Positions 43,093-51,184 of a DNA stretch of 64,000 nucleotides are shown piece by piece. The stretch is taken from positions 1 through 64,000 of the forward strand of contig JALVVV010000054.1 of assembly GCA_027023265.1 (NCBI GenBank). Reading direction: 5' to 3'. Position numbers and translations under genes: made by a program. The notes under the pieces were generated by a model. It was not told the origin of the DNA, made no database searches, and saw only the letters and a program-made list of their open reading frames with translations. Numbering within the stretch: position 1 is the stretch's first letter; every line of letters begins with the position of its first letter. The DNA is from DHVE2 group archaeon. GTDB lineage: Archaea > Thermoplasmatota > Thermoplasmata > Thermoplasmatales > Aciduliprofundaceae.

Positions 43093-43977
43093 ATGCATCA
43101 TCATGCCCACACACAACTCAAGGGAAAGCTCCTTCTATCCATATTTTTGAATCTCACAATAACAATCGTTGAGATTTTCGGCGGGATAATTTCGGGGAGC
43201 ATTGCGTTATTAAGCGATTCTGTGCACAATTTGGGCGATTCAGCAGGGCTCATTGCAAGCTACGAAGCTATAAAAATTGGAGAGAAGGAGAAAAATAAAA
43301 AATACACATTCGGGTACAAAAAGGCCGAGATTTTGGTTGCTTTAGGTAACTCGGTGTTTCTCCTTACAGTGTCCATATTCTTAATTTACGAAGCGTACGA
43401 AAGATTCATTCATCCGAATCCCATTCATGGAGTAATTATGCTCATCGTGGCCATAGTCGGCCTGATTGGAAATCTTCTCTCCGTTCTTTTCTTACATTCG
43501 CACGCGAAGGATAGTATGAATGTAAAATCCGCTTATCTTCACCTTATGAGCGACACTCTCTCTTCTGTTGGGGTTGTTGCAGGCGCACTGCTTGTAATAT
43601 TTTTTGATATTCTGTGGATTGACCCCCTTATTTCCATATTGATTGCTATTTACATAATCTACGAGGTAATCGGCATAATAAAGGAGAGCGTTGAAATACT
43701 GATGGAATCTGCGCCAAATTTAGATTTTGATAGAATCAAAGAAGAAATAGAAAAAATAGACGGTATAAAGAACGCTCACCATTTCCATGCGTGGAGAATT
43801 GGAGAAAGCGATGTACTTTTTGAGTGCCACATAGAAGTTGAAGACATGCCTGTGAGCGAGGCTCAGGTGCTCATCGATGAAATAAATGAAAAATTGAAAA
43901 AGTACGGAATCACGCATACCACGATTCAGTTAGAGACGGATCGCTGCAAAGGGAAAAATGTCATATGTAAGGGCTAA
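43093..43977 (+). CDS. Cation diffusion facilitator (zinc/divalent metal exporter)
   Basis: 294 residues, six membrane helices. The metal site uses SDSVHNLGDSAGL and HLMSDTLSS (HxxxD/DxxxD pattern on helices 2 and 5); the C-terminal domain (NAHHFHAWRIGESDVLFECH) is the cytosolic dimer/metal-sensing fold. The N-terminal MHHHAH may bind metal. Exports Zn2+ or a similar ion in exchange for protons. Same strand as ferredoxin, probably controlled by the neighbouring ArsR. Overlaps the convergent NifX-like gene by 4 nt. Confidence 0.93.
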   Translation: MHHHAHTQLKGKLLLSIFLNLTITIVEIFGGIISGSIALLSDSVHNLGDSAGLIASYEAIKIGEKEKNKKYTFGYKKAEILVALGNSVFLLTVSIFLIYEAYERFIHPNPIHGVIMLIVAIVGLIGNLLSVLFLHSHAKDSMNVKSAYLHLMSDTLSSVGVVAGALLVIFFDILWIDPLISILIAIYIIYEVIGIIKESVEILMESAPNLDFDRIKEEIEKIDGIKNAHHFHAWRIGESDVLFECHIEVEDMPVSEAQVLIDEINEKLKKYGITHTTIQLETDRCKGKNVICKG

Positions 43978-44366
43978 TGCTCCTTGCATTCTCCCTTTTT
44001 CTTTTTCTCTCTTTCAATTTTCTCTTTCCAGTACGGGTCCACCTCAAGCATGTTGTGGATGAACGCATCTATCACATCCCTTATTCTTCCTCCAGCACCG
44101 GTGACCACATCTATGCCCAGTTGCTGGAAGAAATCCACCGCGCGGTGGCCCATGCCGTAAGCGATCACGACTTCGCCGCCATGCTCCTTCACGAAGTTCG
44201 GCAGGTCTCCGGGGCCATGCTCCTCAAAGGGCACGGGGAAAACTTCCACATTTTTTATCTCACCATCTTCAATATCCACGAAGGTGTAATACGGGGAGCG
44301 ACCGAAATGGCCGCTTACCTCGCTATCCAACCCGCCATCGTTTATGCTCGGTATTGCTACTCTCAT
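43974..44366 (-). CDS. NifX/NifB C-terminal-like (dinitrogenase Fe-Mo cofactor family) protein
   Basis: 130 residues: VAIPSINDGGLDSEVSGHFGRSPYYTFVDIE and VIAYGMGHRAVDFFQQLGIDVVTG are the family blocks. The C terminus is Lys/Glu-rich with Cys/His (KKKKGECKEH). Standalone members occur without nitrogenase and probably carry Fe-S or metal clusters. No nif genes are present. 9 nt after the winged-helix regulator, so likely one operon. Confidence 0.85.
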   Translation of the reverse strand: MRVAIPSINDGGLDSEVSGHFGRSPYYTFVDIEDGEIKNVEVFPVPFEEHGPGDLPNFVKEHGGEVVIAYGMGHRAVDFFQQLGIDVVTGAGGRIRDVIDAFIHNMLEVDPYWKEKIEREKKKKGECKEH

Positions 44367-44375
44367 TTTATCACC

Positions 44376-44714
44376 TCATTCTTCGGTTATTTTTCCAGAT
44401 ATTAGTTCTGCACATATCTTCTTTACTCTCAACTTCCATAGTTTCTCCGGCGCTCCTCCTCCTTCCTCTCGGTATCCAGCCATCTCAATTATGCCCGCAT
44501 CCGAAAGAGAGGAAAGATGGTAGTACAGCGTGGATCTTGGCATTTCTAATCCTTCTTCTTTCATTTTTTCGTAAATCTCATTAGTGCCCTTAGTGTCATC
44601 TCCAATGGCCTTTATTATGCTCCACCGCGGCTCGCTGTAAACGAATTTAATGCGCATTATCATGTTGTGAATCTGCTCTTTTTTCTTTATCATTCCTCTG
44701 GGCATTGAGACCAC
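44376..44714 (-). CDS. Winged-helix transcriptional regulator
   Basis: 112 residues. FVYSEPRWSIIKAIGDDTKGTNEIYEKM and STLYYHLSSLSDAGIIEMAGY form the winged helix with the recognition helix at YYHLSSL. It resembles ArsR/PadR-like archaeal regulators. Tracked GTG 44714 fits a TATA box (TTTATAAATAAT, 44737-44748); ATG 44705 is an alternative. First gene with the NifX-like partner, divergent from an ABC exporter. Confidence 0.75.
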   Translation of the reverse strand: MVSMPRGMIKKKEQIHNMIMRIKFVYSEPRWSIIKAIGDDTKGTNEIYEKMKEEGLEMPRSTLYYHLSSLSDAGIIEMAGYREEGGGAPEKLWKLRVKKICAELISGKITEE

Positions 44715-44747
44715 TTTTCACAACGTCCATGGGGCTATTATTTATAA

Positions 44748-44812
44748 AATTATTGCTTTTGATGCGTTTTATTTAAACAATAACCAAATTATTAGTGAAA
44801 AATGCAATAATT
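44748..44812. promoter_or_regulatory. AT-rich inverted half-sites between divergent regulator and exporter
   Basis: AATTATTGC at 44748-44756 and its inverse GCAATAATT at 44804-44812 flank the intergenic core; further TTGTAATAAT and ACAATAAC sequences lie to the right. They overlap both promoters, as expected of operators for the adjacent winged-helix protein. Confidence 0.4.
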
Positions 44813-44870
44813 ACAATAACAATTAAATATTTGATTGTAATAATCCTCTAAAAATTCAAGAGGCAATCAA

Positions 44871-45791
44871 ATGAGCGTTGAAATAATCAAAGCGGAGCAT
44901 CTGAAGAAATATTACGGAAATTTTCTGGCGGTGAATGATATTTCATTCTCCGTACATAAAGGAGAGATATTCGGATTTTTGGGGCCGAATGGGGCGGGAA
45001 AAACAACAACGATAAGGATGCTCACGGGAATTTTGAACCCGAGCTCCGGAAGAATTGAAGTGTTCGGCATGGATATGAAGAAGCATAAAATTGATATTCG
45101 CGAGAGAACGGACATTGTGCCCGAGATGGCCAATCCGTACATTGATTTGAGCGCTATGCGCAACCTGAGGTTGATGGGGCGCCTCTACGGGATGAAAGGG
45201 AGAGAAATTGAAAAGAGAAGCATAGAGCTTCTGAAGTTATTCAATCTCTACGAGAAAAAGGATACGAAAGTTAGAGGATTTTCAAAGGGAATGAAGCAGC
45301 GGCTGAGCTTGGCGATGGCCATGCTTCCGGACCCAGAATTACTGTTCCTGGACGAGCCCACCTCCGGCTTGGATGTCATGTCCGCGAGATTGATAAAGAG
45401 AATAATAAGGGAAGAGCAGAAGAAGGGAAAAACGATATTTATGAACACTCACAACATGCAGGATGCAAATGAGCTGTGCAATCGCGTGGCAATAATAAAT
45501 CACGGAAAACTAATTGCGATAGACACTCCCGAGAAAATCAAAGAGATAGGGGCAAAGAGCAATGTGATTGAGTTCTCACTATCTCCTTTCAAATTTGAAG
45601 GGGGAATCGTGGAGGGCAGAGTGGAAATACTCGGCGACAAGGTGAAAGTGTATACCGGGGAAGTGGATGAAACGATAAAGAAGATAGTGAATTACGCGGA
45701 GAGGGAGAATTTGAAAATTATATCTCTTAATGTGGAGAAGCCATCGTTGGAAGATGTGTTCATGGCTTTGGTGGGTGAGAAAAATGAGTAA
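44871..45791 (+). CDS. ABC-2 exporter ATP-binding protein
   Basis: 306 residues: Walker A GPNGAGKTTTIRML, signature FSKGMKQRLSLAMAML, Walker B LLFLDEPTSGLD, switch MNTHNMQDA. A C-terminal regulatory segment of about 80 residues follows, as in drug/antibiotic and NatA-type exporters. AGAGG precedes the ATG. Overlaps its permease by 8 nt. Regulated probably by the divergent winged-helix gene. Confidence 0.94.
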   Translation: MSVEIIKAEHLKKYYGNFLAVNDISFSVHKGEIFGFLGPNGAGKTTTIRMLTGILNPSSGRIEVFGMDMKKHKIDIRERTDIVPEMANPYIDLSAMRNLRLMGRLYGMKGREIEKRSIELLKLFNLYEKKDTKVRGFSKGMKQRLSLAMAMLPDPELLFLDEPTSGLDVMSARLIKRIIREEQKKGKTIFMNTHNMQDANELCNRVAIINHGKLIAIDTPEKIKEIGAKSNVIEFSLSPFKFEGGIVEGRVEILGDKVKVYTGEVDETIKKIVNYAERENLKIISLNVEKPSLEDVFMALVGEKNE

Positions 45792-46530
45792 GCTCTCGCA
45801 GTTCTCCCGCTCGCTGGCAATCGTTAAGAAGGACATGCTCATCTTTTATCTTAAGGGCCCAGTGGTCATCATGGGCCTTCTGTTTCCCTTCTTCTTATTT
45901 GGTGCATTTTTAATCGGGAGAGATTTGAGCCATGAATACCTGTTTGTAGCGCTCATAGCCATGACGGCATTTTTCACCTCCACAGCAGTTGGACCAACTA
46001 TAATCCCGTGGGAAGCGAGAAGCAAGACATTCGAAAGATTGATATCATCGCCAGTTTCCATCACGACCGTTTTATTCGGGGATATGCAAGCATCGTTTTA
46101 TTTTGGGATAATCATAACTTCATTTATCTCTCTCACTGCGATTTTTCTGGGAATTGGAGTGAATCTCCTTATCTTTATACCTGTAGTGTTATTATCTATA
46201 CTCACATTCTCCGCAATGACCATTTTGATGTCCTCTTATCCCCCGACGGACGTGCCTGCAGATGTGATGATGCTCTCATCGCTGGTCAAATTCACCCTTC
46301 TGTTTATCAGTGGTATATTCGTGCCTCTGGAAAAACTGCCGTGGTACGCCCGCGCCGTGTCCGCGATATCGCCGCTTACATACATGGTGGATGCCCTACG
46401 CTACTCCGTCTCAATGCGCGGTTACTTTCCCCTGTGGCTCGACCTCATTGCATTGCTCCTCTTCTCGCTGATTTTCTTCTTCTCCGGCGTGTTCATTCAC
46501 AAAAGAGTGCTGGAGAAGAGGTTTACATAG
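45784..46530 (+). CDS. ABC-2 type permease
   Basis: 248 residues with six helices: N-terminal LAIVKKDMLIFYLKGPVVIM, the ABC-2 pattern of four inner helices and GIFVPLEKLPWYARAVSAISPLTYMVDALRY, the hallmark before the last helix. The tracked start adds 18 residues within the ATPase gene; ATG 45784 is used. Forms an exporter with the preceding ATPase; substrate unknown. Confidence 0.92.
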   Translation: MSKLSQFSRSLAIVKKDMLIFYLKGPVVIMGLLFPFFLFGAFLIGRDLSHEYLFVALIAMTAFFTSTAVGPTIIPWEARSKTFERLISSPVSITTVLFGDMQASFYFGIIITSFISLTAIFLGIGVNLLIFIPVVLLSILTFSAMTILMSSYPPTDVPADVMMLSSLVKFTLLFISGIFVPLEKLPWYARAVSAISPLTYMVDALRYSVSMRGYFPLWLDLIALLLFSLIFFFSGVFIHKRVLEKRFT

Positions 46531-46531
46531 C

Positions 46532-46936
46532 TTATAAAATTTCCACATTCCCCGATATTTTTTCCTTCCCTATGGTGTTGAACACCGTGCCGTACTTTTC
46601 CGCGAGAGCTTTCACTTTTTCTATTTTTTCTTTCGGCTCGGAGGTTTTAATTTGAACAACATAATCTATTTCCTGCAGCTGTGGTTCTCTGAGATTTCTC
46701 CACCCACTCACTATAATTTGCAGCTCCTGCACTTGAAGGCGCATTTTCTTTATCAATCTTCCCCAGTTTATCATTAGACATCCGCTCAGCGCAGATAGGA
46801 GCATCTCCGCCGGCAGAGGGCCTTCATCACCTCCATCTGTGTTGGAATCGGTGCGGAGAGAAAAATGCCTAACTTTGATATGGGAGCCAACGTTTCCGTC
46901 CCACTTCGCTTTAATTTCGTACTCTAATTTTTCCAT
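46532..46936 (-). CDS. OsmC-like protein lacking the second redox cysteine
   Basis: 134 residues. LLSALSGCLMINWGRL keeps the first OsmC cysteine and its helix, but the position of the second reads LAEKYGTVFNTIGK, with Thr where Cys is expected. Thus the Cys-Cys peroxidase pair is broken, although the fold (GPLPAEMLL, QEIDYVVQIKT) is retained. It may be a binding or one-Cys variant. The gene begins 2 nt past the ABC permease on the opposite strand. Confidence 0.75.
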   Translation of the reverse strand: MEKLEYEIKAKWDGNVGSHIKVRHFSLRTDSNTDGGDEGPLPAEMLLSALSGCLMINWGRLIKKMRLQVQELQIIVSGWRNLREPQLQEIDYVVQIKTSEPKEKIEKVKALAEKYGTVFNTIGKEKISGNVEIL

Positions 46937-46993
46937 ATGACATCAAAAAAAGAGAGAGGTATTTATTTTTTCACTTTCAGACCTTTACCATGT

Positions 46994-48406
46994 TTATATA
47001 TTGCTAACCTCTTTAAATCTCTCTTGGTCAGATTGCATGGTCTGTCTTGCCACCTTAATTGCATTGGGAATTGCTCTTCTGAATATGAAGCCGCCCTGCA
47101 TTATAATGTCTTTTAGCAGGTATATAGGTCTCACGTAGAATGATACGTAGGCCCACTGGAGCATTTTAGTTATCTGCTCAGTCGTGAAGTTTTTCAATTT
47201 CATAACTGGATCGAGGGTGGTGTACTTTCTCCAGTCAAATGTCATTATCAGGTTTCTGCTCATTGCGTAATCCCATAGACGGGTACCCGGATACGGAGTC
47301 GCCACTGTAAACTGGGCATAATCCACGCCCACCTTCTTGGAAAATTTTATTGTCTTCTTTACATCCTCCTTTGTTTCTTCCGGGAATCCTATTATGAAGG
47401 CGCCCAAAGCGTGAAGTTTTCTGACCTTTGCTTTCTTAACTGCAGCCATGGATTGTTCTGGAGTTATTCTTTTGCCTATGAAATCCAGTGTTTTCTGAGA
47501 GCCTGATTCTATTCCAAAATACACTGTGTGACATCCGCCGTATTTTAGCGCGTCTGCCACTTCGTTTGTAAATATATCCACGCGGGAAGATGCTGTCCAG
47601 GATATATCCAAGCCTTCGTCTTTAATTCTTTTGGATATTCTTATAGCTCTTGGCCTGTTCAATGTGAATGTATCATCCAGAAACTCTATTTCCTTACGCC
47701 CGTACTCCTCACGGAGTATTTTCAATTCTTCCAAGACTCTTGAATCGCTATGACCTCTCCACCGCTTTCCAAACTGCAGGGAGGAGGAGCAAAAAGCGCA
47801 TTCAAAGGGACAGCCACGGGACGTCATTATAGTTCCAAATTTGATTCCATCTGCCTGGTATTTATCCATGGGTAGCAGGTCGTATGATGGTATGGGTATG
47901 GTATCAACGTCTTTAATCAAAGGCCGGGCAAGGTTATTTTTAACTTTATCTCCAAGGTTAACGCTCAATCCCAGTATATCTTTTGTATCTTTATCCTTAG
48001 CAAGGTTATCTACAAGCTCTTTAAATGTTAGCTCCCCCTCTCCACGAACCACGTAATCTATGCTGGGGCATTCTTTTATTGTTTTCTCCGGGGTAAATGT
48101 AACGTGGGGGCCACCTATGACCACTTTTATGTTTTCGTTGTGCTTTTTTGCCATTCTTGCGACTGCATAAGCATCAGGAATCATGGATGTCGTGGAAGTT
48201 ATGCCAACTATATCCGGGTCGTATCCCTTTATTATTTTATAGACATCTTCATAGCTCAAATCTTCGGCTATTGAATCAACTATCTTCACCTCGTGTTCAT
48301 CGCGAACCATTGACGCTAAATATGCCAGACCCAGCGGTGGGCCGGTGGTACCCACTATGGCTTTAATTGCACTAATTGTGGGTGGAGAAATAAGGAGAAT
48401 TTTCAT
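46994..48406 (-). CDS. B12-binding-domain radical SAM protein
   Basis: 470 residues. N-terminal cobalamin-binding Rossmann domain (about 1-140): ISPPTISAIKAIVGTTGPPLG, VGITSTTSMIPDAYAVARMA, VVIGGPHVTF. Radical SAM core with TSRGCPFECAFCSSS (CxxxCxxC) and IEFLDDTFTLN, YFGIESGSQKTLDFI. The C-terminal 100 residues are amphipathic/hydrophobic. Members methylate unactivated carbons or make C-C bonds in lipids, antibiotics or cofactors. Third gene of a unit with the SPASM protein (6-nt gap) and TrmB-like regulator. Confidence 0.87.
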   Translation of the reverse strand: MKILLISPPTISAIKAIVGTTGPPLGLAYLASMVRDEHEVKIVDSIAEDLSYEDVYKIIKGYDPDIVGITSTTSMIPDAYAVARMAKKHNENIKVVIGGPHVTFTPEKTIKECPSIDYVVRGEGELTFKELVDNLAKDKDTKDILGLSVNLGDKVKNNLARPLIKDVDTIPIPSYDLLPMDKYQADGIKFGTIMTSRGCPFECAFCSSSLQFGKRWRGHSDSRVLEELKILREEYGRKEIEFLDDTFTLNRPRAIRISKRIKDEGLDISWTASSRVDIFTNEVADALKYGGCHTVYFGIESGSQKTLDFIGKRITPEQSMAAVKKAKVRKLHALGAFIIGFPEETKEDVKKTIKFSKKVGVDYAQFTVATPYPGTRLWDYAMSRNLIMTFDWRKYTTLDPVMKLKNFTTEQITKMLQWAYVSFYVRPIYLLKDIIMQGGFIFRRAIPNAIKVARQTMQSDQERFKEVSNI

Positions 48407-48412
48407 AAGGCA

Positions 48413-49939
48413 TCACTTGCTCATCACGAAATCTACTTCTTGTTTATTATCGGATTTAAGATGCTCGGTATCACTTGTTGCGTTTTCACTATGCACTTTT
48501 AATTTCAGTTTTTCCCACTCATCTTTCATCATGATGCATCCTGGGTCCGGCGCTTTTATATCGCCATAGTATGCGTAAGCTCTTGCCCTGCATCCACCGC
48601 ACACATACTTGAACGGGCATGTTGAGCATGCATAATCCTTAGCATCTCTATCTCTAAGTTCGTTGAAAACTGTGCTGTTCTTCCACACGTTTACAAAGCC
48701 ATCTTTTATAACATTTCCAACTTTTATTGGGAGAAACACGCATGGCTGGATATCTCCGTTTTGCTCTATGGAGCAGTAAATACGACCAGCGCCGCATCCG
48801 CCGATGAACTCAGTTAGCGCTTTGGCAGCTCCGCCAAATTCGGCGGGCAGTTCCATTTCTGCAAAGTGTGTAGGCGATACTTTATCACCGCTTCCATCGT
48901 ACATTGCAGTTAGAGATATTCTTGAATATGCGGGGCATGTGGAGAAAATCTGCATATCTCCTTTCTGCCACTCTTTGTAAAGGTACTTCATTAATTCTTC
49001 CCTCTCTTCTGGGGTCAGATCTTCGTTGATAATATCCTTTCCCCTGCCAGTTGGTATGAAATTGAACACTATCATGCGGTCTGCATTCAGCTCCCGTGCC
49101 AGTTTCACAATTTCAGGTATGGAATCCAGATTCTCGTGAGTGGCAGTGGTGGCGATTCCCACTTCCAACCCTGCAGCTTTCGCATTTTTTATACCACGTA
49201 TAGTTGCATTGAAAGCACCTTTGACTCCTCTAAATTCATCGTGTATCTCTGCATTGGGTCCATCTAAGCTTATTTCAACGTACCTTATCCCCACTTCCTT
49301 TAATTTTTGAGCCATTTTCTCGGATATAAGAGTGCCATTGGTTGCCACTGTCAAATAGAATCCCTTGGAATTGGCATATCTTGCAACCTTAAGAAAATCT
49401 TTATTGGTGAGTGGCTCTCCTCCTGAGAAAGATATGGCTGCAACTCCAGCCTCGTCTAACTGGTCAACAACCTGATACTTCTGCTCCAATGTTAACTCGT
49501 CCGGGGCTGGATAAGGTGTGGCATTTGCATAGCAGTGCTTGCATTTTAAATTGCACTGCTTGGTGAAGTTCCACACAACCATGAATGGAGCAATTAACCT
49601 CTGAGGTTTGCTAATTCCGTACTCTGCTATGCTTCTTATTATTACAGCAAAGCCCTTGCGCATGTAAGAATCTTTAAGAAAATTCTTGATGGCTTCTGGG
49701 GATGCACCAAAACGTTCGGCACCTTTTTCAAGCGCTTCCCCAACTATTTTTGCATGAAGCCTCTCTTTCACACCTTTTGGTTTTTCAACTCCCGCATATA
49801 CTGCAAAAGATTTTTCAAGTTTTTTAACTTCTGTCATTTCTTTCATTATAAACTTCGCAAATTTGTGGTCCATAACATGGTTCAGGTAGTCTATAATTTC
49901 ACCTTCGTCAAAATCTTCCTTCGTTTTTTTATTATCCAT
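48413..49939 (-). CDS. Radical SAM/SPASM protein
   Basis: 508 residues: an N-terminal helical region of about 125 residues, the radical SAM core with CNLKCKHC, SFSGGEPL and SLDGPNAEIHDEFRG, then the SPASM auxiliary-cluster region from FIGGCGAGRIYCSIEQNGDI through YACSTCPFKYVCGGC to DPGC. SPASM enzymes modify peptides or cofactors or demethylate/decarboxylate porphyrins (PqqE, NirJ, AhbC types). No precursor peptide is visible nearby. Only one nt separates it from the regulator gene. Confidence 0.88.
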   Translation of the reverse strand: MDNKKTKEDFDEGEIIDYLNHVMDHKFAKFIMKEMTEVKKLEKSFAVYAGVEKPKGVKERLHAKIVGEALEKGAERFGASPEAIKNFLKDSYMRKGFAVIIRSIAEYGISKPQRLIAPFMVVWNFTKQCNLKCKHCYANATPYPAPDELTLEQKYQVVDQLDEAGVAAISFSGGEPLTNKDFLKVARYANSKGFYLTVATNGTLISEKMAQKLKEVGIRYVEISLDGPNAEIHDEFRGVKGAFNATIRGIKNAKAAGLEVGIATTATHENLDSIPEIVKLARELNADRMIVFNFIPTGRGKDIINEDLTPEEREELMKYLYKEWQKGDMQIFSTCPAYSRISLTAMYDGSGDKVSPTHFAEMELPAEFGGAAKALTEFIGGCGAGRIYCSIEQNGDIQPCVFLPIKVGNVIKDGFVNVWKNSTVFNELRDRDAKDYACSTCPFKYVCGGCRARAYAYYGDIKAPDPGCIMMKDEWEKLKLKVHSENATSDTEHLKSDNKQEVDFVMSK

Positions 49940-50350
49940 TTATTCCACCTCCTTTTCAACCTTTCCAAGGTAGTTTATACATTCATCTATATGCTCCACC
50001 AAATCCTTGTAATCCTTCTTGTCCTTCAGTGCGTTCCTTGCTTCTGTCAGGTACTCTATTAACTGTCTTCTCTCCCTTCTCAACATCCCCACAAAATCCG
50101 CATTTGCTCCGTACTCATAACAACGCGTTCTCTTATTTCTATCAACCAAATACCTGCGCCTGAGGTTGTTAAGCGCGTTTACCACCGAGGAGTACGCGTA
50201 CCCAGTGCTCTCTGCAATCTCCCTCGCGCTCATCTTTGTCTTGCTGAGAACCAGTAGCGTGTAAATCTCTGATTCAATATCGTTAAGTCCTCTGTGCAAC
50301 ACCACTTTTTTTAATGCATCATATGCTCCATTTTTTATGATATCTTTCAT
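49940..50350 (-). CDS. TrmB/GbsR-like winged-helix regulator
   Basis: 136 residues from ATG 50350 (MKDIIKNGAYDALKKVVL); the tracked start is 22 codons longer but lies upstream of the TATA-defined transcript start. The winged helix is IYTLLVLSKTKMSAREIAES and SSVVNALNNLRRRYLVDR, followed by a C-terminal coiled coil. It probably controls the two radical SAM genes immediately downstream, perhaps in response to a metabolite. Confidence 0.75.
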   Translation of the reverse strand: MKDIIKNGAYDALKKVVLHRGLNDIESEIYTLLVLSKTKMSAREIAESTGYAYSSVVNALNNLRRRYLVDRNKRTRCYEYGANADFVGMLRRERRQLIEYLTEARNALKDKKDYKDLVEHIDECINYLGKVEKEVE

Positions 50351-50371
50351 TGTTATGAGAGATAACATAAT

Positions 50372-50382
50372 GATATTTAAAG
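50372..50382 (-). promoter_or_regulatory. TATA box of the TrmB-like regulator operon
   Basis: Minus-strand CTTTAAATATC is centred 27 nt before ATG 50350. IS remnant 3 begins 15 bp further upstream, beyond the BRE. Confidence 0.6.
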
Positions 50383-50396
50383 ATTTCTGTAAGAAA

Positions 50397-50950
50397 GGGT
50401 AAGTTGAAGCCCTCAATAAAAATAAAATAGGGGAGATTAATAAGAGATGAGCAGGAAGTTAGACATATATAATGTTGTAAAGATAGGGCAAAAAGTTATG
50501 AAGAGAGCGAAGATTCCACTTTACTGGAGCAAGTACCTTAGGAAGGCTCACACAATACACCAGCACATCATACTGATGATGCTGAGAGAGTATTTTGGTA
50601 ATAAAGAAAACACGCTCCAGATTTTAGATTCTTTGGGGATGAAAGAGCATCGGAAGATGCGAGCAAGCCACATTTCATGGGGCTATGACACCTTTCTTTT
50701 AAAGAAAGGGGTTCTATGCACAATTTCAAGAGAGTTGAGAATGATACCAGAGCACTGGAGTTGCATAGTAATGTAGTAGTATCTGTCTTCCACTCATTCA
50801 AAAGAGTGGTGGGCGATTACTTTCTCTCCCGCTCTTTCTCTGTTGCTTCTAAGCCCCCTATTTAAAGTTCTAGCATATGATCTCTATGTCTAACTTTACT
50901 CTGTTTTTGTTCCTTCTTTTTTCATGTTTTTCAAGGATTTCAACTTACCC
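50397..50950 (+). mobile_element. IS remnant 3 (554 bp, internally deleted)
   Basis: The left end GGGTAAGTTGAAGCCCTC and minus-strand right end GGGTAAGTTGAAATCCTTGA are inverted. The termini and the internal ORF match the other copies. No obvious target duplication is seen. It fills the gap between the TrmB-like regulator promoter and the tRNA-Asn promoter. Confidence 0.82.
50447..50776 (+). pseudogene. Internally deleted IS transposase
   Basis: 109-codon ORF starting MSRKLDIYNVVKIGQKVMKR and passing through IPLYWSKYLRKAHTIHQHII, the N-terminal region of an IS4/IS5-type transposase. The DDE catalytic part is missing; the ORF continues into ...GMKEHRKMRASHISWGYDTF, sequence also found in remnant 4. 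A fusion of transposase ends by internal deletion is the simplest reading. Confidence 0.7.
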
Positions 50951-50964
50951 CTATTGTTGAAAAT

Positions 50965-50973
50965 TTTTAAATA
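50965..50973 (+). promoter_or_regulatory. TATA box of tRNA-Asn
   Basis: TTTTTAAATA lies about 27 nt before the tRNA 5' end, 15 bp past the end of IS remnant 3. Confidence 0.55.
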
Positions 50974-50996
50974 CTGGTTTTCTATCCCTTATTTGT

Positions 50997-51070
50997 GCCG
51001 CCGTAGCTTAGTAGGCTGGAGCGGCCGGCTGTTAACCGGCAGGTCCCAGGTTCGAATCCTGGCGGCGGCG
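50997..51070 (+). tRNA. tRNA-Asn (anticodon GTT)
   Basis: Acceptor stem GCCGCCG pairs with CGGCGGC, discriminator G. Anticodon stem GCCGG/CCGGC holds loop CTGTTAA, so the anticodon is GTT. T arm CCAGG-TTCGAAT-CCTGG is perfect. No intron and no encoded CCA. 74 nt. Confidence 0.96.
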
Positions 51071-51184
51071 CTGCAATGTTTTCACATATTTTGTATCACA
51101 ATAAAGTTCTTGCAAAGTAAAAATAAAATCAACGATAAGTACACATAACAAATTAAAAATAAAACAAAAAATAGGTGTTAAAAA

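Noticed and set aside
43974-44366. Nitrogen-fixation gene
   Set aside because: Only the NifX-like domain is present and no nitrogenase or other nif genes occur; standalone members are common in archaea.
46008-46655. 215-aa plus-strand ORF over the ABC permease
   Set aside because: The permease frame has membrane helices and ABC-2 motifs; this is an alternative frame without recognisable features.
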